DNA from: Clostridiales bacterium
GTDB taxonomy: Bacteria; Bacillota; Clostridia; Oscillospirales; UBA644
Assembly: GCA_016281915.1 (NCBI GenBank)
Contig: JAEEJO010000063.1
Span: 1 to 40,372 of the forward strand
Reading direction: 5' to 3'
DNA: 40,372 nucleotides
This document shows, one piece after another, positions 33,699 through 40,372 of the stretch. The first letter of the stretch is position 1; each line of letters opens with the position of its first letter. The position numbers were made by a program, and so were the translations under genes. The notes below the pieces were generated by a model. That model worked only from the letters and a program-made list of their open reading frames with translations. It was not told the DNA's origin and did no database searches.

Positions 33699-36686
33699 TT
33701 ACTTCACCTCCAAATATCCGAGTGCCGGAACGGTTGCGCCGCTTTCGACCTCAACGTCAAAACTGTTGTAGTTGACGTAAAGCTCAAGGGCTCCGTCGCC
33801 GTAAATTACGTGGAATACGTTGTTTGTTTCAACTTTTTCTCCATCCGGTCCGGTAACGCCTTTGATATAAGCGACAGCAGTCTCATGAAGAGTGATGCGC
33901 TCGGACGATACTTTATCGAGAACGGATGCGACTTCTTTATACAGTTCAACGGCTCTGTCGAAGCTGTCGGTATAATGAAGCGAGTAGAAATCGTAGAACC
34001 TGGTGTTGTCAAATACGCTGTTTTCGTCATACATCCAGCGGAAGTTTACGCCGCTGCCTGTTTCGAGGCATTTAAGGAACTGCGTTTCATAGTCCGCGGA
34101 GATGTTGAACGGTGCTGCGGCATACTGGATATAGCCGTGAAGGACCATGGGAATGAACGGGATAGATCCGGTCGAGGAGAGGTATTCGCTTCCGCCGATC
34201 GGAAGATTTACGATATGGTCGGCGTATTTCCAGGTATAGTCGTTACCGGTCGAGACAAGGATCTTGTATCCGTCGTTATAGAACGTTTCAAGGGCTTCGA
34301 TCTGAGCGTCAAGCGCCTGAGTTCTGTTTACGATGTGACCGATCCTGTAGTTTGAGTTGAGGTCTTTGCCTATTTCGCCGAGAGCGATCTGCTTGTTGTC
34401 TATGATCTTCTCAAACTCTGCTTTATAAGATTTTGCGAGCGACGGAATGATCATCGGGTTAAGGATCGTCTGAGTATAAGTAGCATCAGCTTCCGTTCTG
34501 CCCGTTGAAAGAACTCTCTTACGTACTCTTGCTACGCGCATGTCAAGACGGCGTGCTGCGTCGTTCGTATAGTTGAGAGCGTCGGTAAGCTTATCTTTAT
34601 AAACATAGAGGAAGTCTGCAGAGGGGTAGAAGCCGACGTTATTCGACTTCATATAGGAAACAAGATCGTTAAGCTCTGATCTGCTGCCCATTTCGCTCAT
34701 CAGCGCGGGAATGTTTGCGATCGTGTTATAATAGCCTTCGTTGGACCAGTAGAGGTAACGGACATTGATGTTCGCCACGCCTGCCTTAACGAGGTTTTCA
34801 ACGATCTCTTTAAGTTCCGTATAGCTTGTAAGCGCTTTTGTTGCGTCTACAGGCAGACCGCCGACAGATTCGTTTTTGTTTATTGCGCCTATCGCTTCGA
34901 GATAGAACGGCGTTTTTGTGCCCTTCGCGATCGTATCGGAAGGAAGAACGCCCTTATCTATCAGGTAATTTCTGTACATTTCGGCATATTCGGAATACGT
35001 CATATTGCCGGGTGTGAAGTAATAGCTTACCTGGAAGTTTGCGACCTGCTTTTCTTTTGAAAGAACAACGCCTGAAGACGAGTTGTCGTTGCCGGCAAAC
35101 GCCGAGGAGCTGCTGCTTGACTGACCGCCCGAATATGTACGGTAGTCACGTTCGGAATAAACAAGGTCATAGTTTATCGAAGCGCCGGGGTTGTTTGTGG
35201 AGTTGGAAGGTCTTGCGGTAGCGAAAGCCTGAGCTGTTCCGCCTTCAAGTATTTCCATTATTCCGCCGAAATCCGATCTGTCATAGATAAGATACGGGGA
35301 AACTATCTGCATCATCTTGGTTGTCTGAGTCTCGTTCTGGAACGTATTGTCTTCGCCGTATATCCTTGCGGTATATACCGACTGAGTTACGTAGCCGTTT
35401 GCCGGCATGAACGCACCCGAACCGTCGCAGGTGATGATATAGGGGGTATTTGTCTGTTTTGAAACATTGACCATCGAACCGAAGGCTCTCAGAAGCTGTA
35501 TCTTATACATCTTCTGCTTTGACGGAGCCTGAATGAGCGTTGAGTCGATGTTTACGGTGAGTCCTTCGTTCGTAAGAGTATAATCCACGGGGATCGTAAA
35601 CATTACGGCACGTTCCGGACCGGAATACTCAACGAGTTCCATCTCTCTCTTGAGCATATCTACCGTAAATCCGGCAAGCTGCATTGCCTCTTTTACGAGC
35701 TTTTTCTGTCTCGTGTTAAGAACGCGGACGATATACATCGGGATGGCGTCGAGCAGAGGATAGTTTTTGATAAGTCTTTCTCTGTCTTCAAGGTCAAGGT
35801 TTTCAGGGGTGACGAACTTGTAGTTCGTGATGATGTCGTTCATCTTTTCATCACCCATGGTCTTTGTGCCTTTTTCGTTCAGCTCCGTATGCTCTGCAAG
35901 ACGGGCTGTGATCCACTCGTATGTTTCAACGGTGATTACGGGAGGCACAAGGTCCTTATCGGGGTCGTTACCGATGGTATATATTACCCTGAGCTTGTTA
36001 TCCGCCATTTTAACTACCTGGATTCGAAGATCTTCAAGGCAGTTTTCGCGGAAGTTGAACTCGTAACGTTTGTTTGCAACGTCGTAAGCTTCAAGAGCAA
36101 TATTTGAAACTATCGGGTTGAGAACGTCCATATCAGGGGTGCCTTTGATATCCTTTGAAGGTGCTTTTACGTTTGCGTAAGTGGAGTTTGCCTCATAGTT
36201 GCTGTTTGAGTGGTAAACGTGACCTGTCTCTTTATCCTTTACGGCAAAGTCGGTTGCGGAACCACCCGCTACGGTGATATCTATCTTGCCGGGATTAAGA
36301 TCCATGTAAAACTCGAATTTGTCGTTTTCCATTATCAGGCTCATGTTGGTGATGCCCTGCTTTACGGAGACGGAGTTGCCTTCTGCGTCATCGTAAGAAT
36401 AGTTGGAAACGGTTTTGCCTACGGGTGTCGCGTACGCGGGATCGACGGTCCACGTATATTCAACGATGTCTACGTCGTTTTCCTCGTCGTGATGGACGGT
36501 TTTAACGTTTTCCGCGATAACAACGCCGCCTTCTTCAAGCTTTGCGATATGCTCTAAACGCATATCTTCGCTGATATACTCAGGCGCAGTGTCCTCATCG
36601 TTCGTACCGCAAGCGGCAAGAACGGAGACCGAGGAAAGAAGAAGGACAAACGCAAGGAATGCCGAAATCAGTCTTTTCATATTCAT
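33699..36686 (-). CDS. Large lipoprotein, DUF5696-like, possible glycosidase-fold domain
   Basis: The 995-residue protein has a lipoprotein signal with lipobox LAAC (Cys26) and an acidic Asn/Asp-rich start of the mature chain. Residues ~60-560 are beta-rich; residues ~570-900 look like a TIM barrel, with motifs GVANINVRYLYWSNEG, NNVGFYPSADFLYVY, LGEIGKDLNSNYR (Glu ~771) and YKILVSTGNDYTW. This order recalls DUF5696 proteins of Clostridia and Paenibacillus, which occur beside sugar permeases. E771 is a candidate catalytic residue only. Start: ATG at 36686 or 36680; the GGGGGAG site favours the second slightly. It would sit on the outer face of the membrane. Confidence 0.75.
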   Translation of the reverse strand: MNMKRLISAFLAFVLLLSSVSVLAACGTNDEDTAPEYISEDMRLEHIAKLEEGGVVIAENVKTVHHDEENDVDIVEYTWTVDPAYATPVGKTVSNYSYDDAEGNSVSVKQGITNMSLIMENDKFEFYMDLNPGKIDITVAGGSATDFAVKDKETGHVYHSNSNYEANSTYANVKAPSKDIKGTPDMDVLNPIVSNIALEAYDVANKRYEFNFRENCLEDLRIQVVKMADNKLRVIYTIGNDPDKDLVPPVITVETYEWITARLAEHTELNEKGTKTMGDEKMNDIITNYKFVTPENLDLEDRERLIKNYPLLDAIPMYIVRVLNTRQKKLVKEAMQLAGFTVDMLKREMELVEYSGPERAVMFTIPVDYTLTNEGLTVNIDSTLIQAPSKQKMYKIQLLRAFGSMVNVSKQTNTPYIITCDGSGAFMPANGYVTQSVYTARIYGEDNTFQNETQTTKMMQIVSPYLIYDRSDFGGIMEILEGGTAQAFATARPSNSTNNPGASINYDLVYSERDYRTYSGGQSSSSSSAFAGNDNSSSGVVLSKEKQVANFQVSYYFTPGNMTYSEYAEMYRNYLIDKGVLPSDTIAKGTKTPFYLEAIGAINKNESVGGLPVDATKALTSYTELKEIVENLVKAGVANINVRYLYWSNEGYYNTIANIPALMSEMGSRSELNDLVSYMKSNNVGFYPSADFLYVYKDKLTDALNYTNDAARRLDMRVARVRKRVLSTGRTEADATYTQTILNPMIIPSLAKSYKAEFEKIIDNKQIALGEIGKDLNSNYRIGHIVNRTQALDAQIEALETFYNDGYKILVSTGNDYTWKYADHIVNLPIGGSEYLSSTGSIPFIPMVLHGYIQYAAAPFNISADYETQFLKCLETGSGVNFRWMYDENSVFDNTRFYDFYSLHYTDSFDRAVELYKEVASVLDKVSSERITLHETAVAYIKGVTGPDGEKVETNNVFHVIYGDGALELYVNYNSFDVEVESGATVPALGYLEVK

Positions 36687-36696
36687 CTTCTCCCCC

Positions 36697-37377
36697 TTAC
36701 TCGTTAAGTCTGAAGCTTATTTCCGTGTAAAGCTGGATAATAAAGCCTGCTACCTGCGTTACAAGGAACGCTATAAGAACGATTATAAACGCAATTACCG
36801 CCATACCGATTATGGAAAGGATGGCAGTGGCGATCGCTTTTTTAACCGTATACTGATGTGTTACGAGCATTCCGATAAATACCATGCCGTAGCACCATAC
36901 GTAACCGAATGCAACTATGAAGTTGTATACGCCTGATTCCGAAACGGTTACAAAGTTCGAAAGCGGAATGGCAAGAAGGTTGCATATGGAAAGAGGAATG
37001 GTCGAATATGCCGTTGCCGTGAAAATGTCTCTGAATTTTCCGTCGCCGTCCATCAGCGAGGTGAAGCACCAGTTTGCTATGATAAACAGTATGAACGGAA
37101 GAACCGAAACCGCTATTTCATAAGGAACGTTAAGGTTCATCTGAGCGAACGGGTCGGTGAAAAGATAGCCTGTAAGCTGTCTTTTAAGAATGGATGTGAG
37201 CGCGAGAACAAGGAAAAGGAAGACGGCGCCGGGAAGATTATGTCTGCGCGGGTCGTTTTTCAGTTCGTAAAAACCGTCAAACGGGTGAGCGAGGATGTAA
37301 AACGCAAACGGAAGGCGTTTGAACATCGTTACTGTGCCGGTACCCAATCTTTTCGCGTAGTATCCGATAGATTTCAT
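36697..37377 (-). CDS. Yip1-family integral membrane protein
   Basis: The 226-residue protein has a short cytosolic N-terminus (LAHPFDGFYELKND, typical of Yip1-type proteins), then five predicted membrane helices. The fold family is known from Golgi proteins in eukaryotes and from many bacterial membrane proteins of unknown role. Its ATG begins immediately after the stop codon of the propeller gene, with GGGGGG eight bases upstream. The tight packing between the propeller protein and the lipoprotein suggests a joint membrane complex, which is inference. Confidence 0.82.
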   Translation of the reverse strand: MKSIGYYAKRLGTGTVTMFKRLPFAFYILAHPFDGFYELKNDPRRHNLPGAVFLFLVLALTSILKRQLTGYLFTDPFAQMNLNVPYEIAVSVLPFILFIIANWCFTSLMDGDGKFRDIFTATAYSTIPLSICNLLAIPLSNFVTVSESGVYNFIVAFGYVWCYGMVFIGMLVTHQYTVKKAIATAILSIIGMAVIAFIIVLIAFLVTQVAGFIIQLYTEISFRLNE

Positions 37378-38991
37378 TTATTTAGCCCCCCTTTTCTTCT
37401 TTTTAAGAGATTTACGAACGAAATACAATACTATTATACCTACTATAATAACTATGATGCCGATGAAAATGAAGGAGAAGTTCTTTGAAAGCTCTTCTTT
37501 TCTCAGTTCGCCGTAAGCCTTAGAGTAATTGTCTTTTTCGATCGCCTTCGAGAAGTAGCCGAGAGCGTTTTCGTAATGGTCAAATCTCGTTTCGTCGTAG
37601 TTTGCCATTGCCTGACGCATTTCCGCCTTGCCGAGACCGATATAGGCGATATACATGTTCGAGTTGAACGTTGTAACCTTTTTCCAGAATTCTGCCGCTT
37701 CTTCAAAACGTCCTGCCGCGTTTGCTGTAACAGCGGAGTTTATAAGACGCGCATATTCGGTGGTTTCATATACCGTTATCGACTTGTTGCCTACGTCGGA
37801 TATGATTATGTGTTCGCCTCTGATAGCTATCGAGTTCGCCGTTCTGAATCTGCCGTTCTGGTCGGTGCTTGATCCGCCGCCCATGTAAAGCAGGTTTCCG
37901 TCGGGGTCGTATGTGAAGAAACGGCCCGAGCGGGAGTCGATGATCGTATATCTGCCGCTTTCGTTATCGACTGCTACGTCGACTATCTGCGGAGAAGAGT
38001 TGAATTCGAAAATAAGGTCGCCGACGGGCGGGAATTTGCCTGTACGTCTCAGAACGTCCGAGCCTGCGGGCGAAAGTTTCTTTACGGGTGCAAGTGAACC
38101 CGAAACGCTGTCGTTCGCAATGGCCGTAAGAAGCTCAGGAGCGCTGATCGTGCTGATCGTTGCGTAAATAAAGCCGCGGTCGTCAATGTTTATGTTGCTG
38201 TATTCGGTAGGAACATACTTGACGAGCTGTTTTTTCTGCTCATCGGTAGCGATTACACGCCAGAACCAGTCGGCTGCGTTATACGTTACCGGTGGAGCGC
38301 CGACGAACGAACGGAACGTGCCGTCGTTGTCGATTTCAAGAAGACCTCTGTTGACGGCGTAGCCTATCGCGAGGAAAGAACCCGTTCTGTCAACAACGAT
38401 CTTTACGGGTTTGAACGTATAGTCGTTGATAACGTCTACGCGTACACCCTGGATAACGCCCGATACGTTGCCTTCTATATCACACATAACTATACGTCTG
38501 TTCTGTGTGTCGGCAACGTAGATAAGTCCTTCCTCATCTACGTATATGCCTTCAGGACCGAAAAACGTGTTTTTATTGTGAGAAAGCATTTCGGGGTCCT
38601 GATAGGGGGAACCGTCCGAATTTGTTTTTCCGGGGATATATGCATAAAGCGCGGGAGCGTTTTTAAGCTCCGTGATGACGGAAACTACCTGGTAGTCTTC
38701 GTCAAGAACGACGATCCTGTTTCCGCCTCTGTCTACTATATAAAGGTATTCGCCTCTGACGTAGATATCCGAAGGCTGGAACTGTCTGTCAAGACCGAGA
38801 TCATCGGCGCCGATTACTTTTATCGCCTTATAAGCGAGAGGTGCCTGAACGGGGAAGCGGTTATAGTTGTAAGTGTAGTTATCCGCGATATCCGAGTTGA
38901 TAGGAAGTGCGAATGCCGGAAGAGCGACGGTAAGCGTCATGACCGTAAGGAGAACAAGCGTTACGGCAGTTTTCATAAATCCGTTTTTCAT
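37378..38991 (-). CDS. Membrane-anchored NHL-type beta-propeller with TPR segment
   Basis: The 537-residue protein has a signal peptide (cleavage near AFA, residue ~29), then NHL-like blades such as QPSDIYVRGEYLYIVDRGGN, GPEGIYVDEEGLIYVADTQN and NSIAIRGEHIIISDVGNK (residues ~70-420). A helical TPR-like part (~425-500, with AAGRFEEAAEFWKKV and ENALGYFSKAIEKD) follows, and a C-terminal membrane helix (~506-526) ends in a basic tail. The propeller should lie outside the cell, tethered to the membrane. NHL propellers usually bind ligands or partner proteins. AAAGGAG precedes the ATG. No catalytic motif was seen. Confidence 0.85.
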   Translation of the reverse strand: MKNGFMKTAVTLVLLTVMTLTVALPAFALPINSDIADNYTYNYNRFPVQAPLAYKAIKVIGADDLGLDRQFQPSDIYVRGEYLYIVDRGGNRIVVLDEDYQVVSVITELKNAPALYAYIPGKTNSDGSPYQDPEMLSHNKNTFFGPEGIYVDEEGLIYVADTQNRRIVMCDIEGNVSGVIQGVRVDVINDYTFKPVKIVVDRTGSFLAIGYAVNRGLLEIDNDGTFRSFVGAPPVTYNAADWFWRVIATDEQKKQLVKYVPTEYSNINIDDRGFIYATISTISAPELLTAIANDSVSGSLAPVKKLSPAGSDVLRRTGKFPPVGDLIFEFNSSPQIVDVAVDNESGRYTIIDSRSGRFFTYDPDGNLLYMGGGSSTDQNGRFRTANSIAIRGEHIIISDVGNKSITVYETTEYARLINSAVTANAAGRFEEAAEFWKKVTTFNSNMYIAYIGLGKAEMRQAMANYDETRFDHYENALGYFSKAIEKDNYSKAYGELRKEELSKNFSFIFIGIIVIIVGIIVLYFVRKSLKKKKRGAK

Positions 38992-39007
38992 CTTTTTTCT
39001 CCTTTCA

Positions 39008-39985
39008 TCAGTCTTTCATACCGGAGGTGGACATTGTTTCGAGAATGTTTGACTGTGTGATGACGAACGTGATAACGGGAACTATCATCATTACGATTGA
39101 TACCGCCGTTGAAACGCCCGCTCTCGCAATGCCCGCAGCTGCGATCTGAGAAAGTGCGTAGCCGAGTGTTTTAAGCTCTTCGCGATAGATGAAGATCGAC
39201 GAACCCATGTTCCAGAAATCCTGAACCGCGAAAACTATAAGAGTCATCCATGCGGGTTTGATGGAGGGCATGAGTATCTGCCAGAATATCCTGAATTCTC
39301 CGGCGCCGTCTATACGGGCAGCTTCGAGAACCGAGTCGGGGAACTGATCGATGAACTGTTTAACAAGATACATAGCGGTCGAGTTGCCGAGCGCGGGGAT
39401 AAGAATGGCATAATAAGTATCGATCCAGCCGAGGTTTGCCATTATGATATAGTTTGCTATCGTTGCAGCTGGCGCCGCAAACATAAGCGAAAGGGTAACT
39501 ATCTGGAATATGAAGTTTTTGCCTTTGAACTGACGCTTCGATACGGGATATGCGCACATCGAGGCGGATATCGTTCTCAGCAGCGTACCGACGAGCGTGA
39601 TGAATATCGTGTTGAACAGATATTTCGACATCGGAACGAGCGAGTTGGACATTATGTTGAAAAGGTCTACGTAATTCTTGAAGGTCGGGTTCTTAACTAT
39701 GAGGTTCGGCGGGAACAGCCACAGTTCGTGGAGCGGTTTGAGCGACTGGGATATAGCGTAAACAAGGGGGAACGCCATGAAGGCACCCGCAATGAGAAGG
39801 AACGCGAACATCGTAAGGTCGCCGCCGAAGGATCTGTTTACCCTGTTATACTTGAACAGCTTTTTCTTCTTATAATATATAAGATGACCGTTCTCGTCGT
39901 ATTTCGGTCTGCGCTTGATGATACCGAAAAGGGGTTTTGGATTTTTATATACTACCTGAACTTCATCATCTAATTTTTCAGCCAT
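39008..39985 (-). CDS. Carbohydrate ABC transporter permease (MalG-type), first pair
   Basis: The 325-residue protein has an N-terminal basic cytosolic part (~55 residues) and six membrane helices. The EAA coupling motif is EAARIDGAGEFRIFWQIL. It pairs with the MalF-type permease encoded directly upstream (21 bp gap). AGGAGG lies seven bases before the ATG. It is clearly distinct from the second MalG-type copy at 31736-32731: the N-terminal extensions and helices differ, so the two pairs are not a recent duplication. The substrate is unknown. Confidence 0.93.
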   Translation of the reverse strand: MAEKLDDEVQVVYKNPKPLFGIIKRRPKYDENGHLIYYKKKKLFKYNRVNRSFGGDLTMFAFLLIAGAFMAFPLVYAISQSLKPLHELWLFPPNLIVKNPTFKNYVDLFNIMSNSLVPMSKYLFNTIFITLVGTLLRTISASMCAYPVSKRQFKGKNFIFQIVTLSLMFAAPAATIANYIIMANLGWIDTYYAILIPALGNSTAMYLVKQFIDQFPDSVLEAARIDGAGEFRIFWQILMPSIKPAWMTLIVFAVQDFWNMGSSIFIYREELKTLGYALSQIAAAGIARAGVSTAVSIVMMIVPVITFVITQSNILETMSTSGMKD

Positions 39986-40006
39986 GATAAAACCTCCTTT
40001 TCCTCA

Positions 40007-40372
40007 TTACTTACCGATACGACCGAGCACGAACTGGAACAGCTTGTTCATCGTGAACGAGATAATGAACAGAAGTGTTGCTATCGCGCACGCGTAGCCC
40101 ATTTCAAAACGGACTCCGCCGTAGTCGTCAAGATGGTGCATGATGGTGTGAAGCGCGTAGTCGGTCGTCGGGAATCCGAATACGGCAGTGATAACGCCGC
40201 CGATACCGAATGAACCCGTAACGTTAAGGATAGCGCCGAAGAGCAGCTGTCCGCGCATGGAGGGAAGCGTTACGAAGTAAAGCTCCTGCCATCTGTTCTT
40301 TATACCGTCAACGGCTGCCGCTTCGTAAAGAGAACGGTCGACAGTCTGAAGACCGGCGATAAAGGTAAGGAA
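40007..40372 (-). CDS. Sugar ABC transporter permease (MalF-type), first pair, C-terminal part only
   Basis: The reading frame is open to the right edge of the window, so the N-terminus is missing and the internal ATG at 40258 is not the start. The visible 121 residues begin FLTFIAGLQTVDRSLYEAAA and include the EAA motif EAAAVDGIKNRWQELYFVTL. The last helices follow, ending FVLGRIGK. This is the MalF/LplB-type permease that pairs with the gene at 39008-39985. Genes further upstream, likely to include any solute-binding protein, lie outside the window. Confidence 0.9.
   Translation of the reverse strand, partial: FLTFIAGLQTVDRSLYEAAAVDGIKNRWQELYFVTLPSMRGQLLFGAILNVTGSFGIGGVITAVFGFPTTDYALHTIMHHLDDYGGVRFEMGYACAIATLLFIISFTMNKLFQFVLGRIGK

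Overview
The window looks like chromosomal DNA of an anaerobic, gut- or rumen-type Clostridia (Firmicutes), probably an uncultured lineage. The grounds are near-consensus sigma-A promoters (TTGACA-17/18-TATAAT), strong AGGAGG-type ribosome binding sites, a rubredoxin-containing rubrerythrin, AsnA-type asparagine synthetase, separate SecD and SecF, and many carbohydrate-active genes. I see no tRNA, rRNA, CRISPR array, insertion sequence or phage gene. The species cannot be named from the sequence.

Layout. (1) 1-1440, minus strand: the start of an MgtE magnesium channel/transporter behind a long structured leader, and a flavin reductase-like protein. (2) 1576-9889, plus strand: class II fructose-bisphosphate aldolase with its own promoter and terminator, then a compact run of GH31 glycosidase, AlaX-like tRNA editing protein, short-chain dehydrogenase, DUF3810 membrane zincin-like protein and GH35 beta-galactosidase-like enzyme. 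(3) 9918-13784, minus strand: zinc-ribbon/DUF805 membrane protein, rubrerythrin and secDF. (4) 13870-19034, plus strand: uroporphyrinogen-decarboxylase-like methyltransferase family protein, UDP-glucose 4-epimerase, aconitase, and a two-domain uridine-kinase-like protein, ending at a terminator shared with the opposite strand. (5) 26880-19035, minus strand: an eight-gene operon asnA-asnS-aminotransferase-purB-smpB-ruvC-ruvA-ruvB. Its first four products all use or make aspartate or asparagine; the rest handle stalled ribosomes and Holliday junctions. (6) 40372-31736, minus strand: a seven-gene operon with two pairs of MalF/MalG-type sugar permeases. The pairs flank a beta-propeller/TPR membrane-anchored protein, a Yip1-family membrane protein and a 995-residue lipoprotein resembling DUF5696. 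(7) 31290-26941, minus strand: a 1372-residue secreted helical protein with its own promoter and a 127-nt structured leader, preceded by about 600 bp of AT-rich DNA with repeated TTGTAAT motifs.

The best candidates for something poorly described are the twin-permease/propeller/Yip1/lipoprotein operon (31736-40372), the secreted giant with its leader RNA and repeat-rich upstream region (27010-31640), and the mgtE leader (547-732). In the mgtE leader an 8-bp closing helix and a downstream hairpin compete for the same bases. Function calls for housekeeping enzymes are firm; calls for the accessory operon rest on architecture and partial family memory, and no database search was possible.
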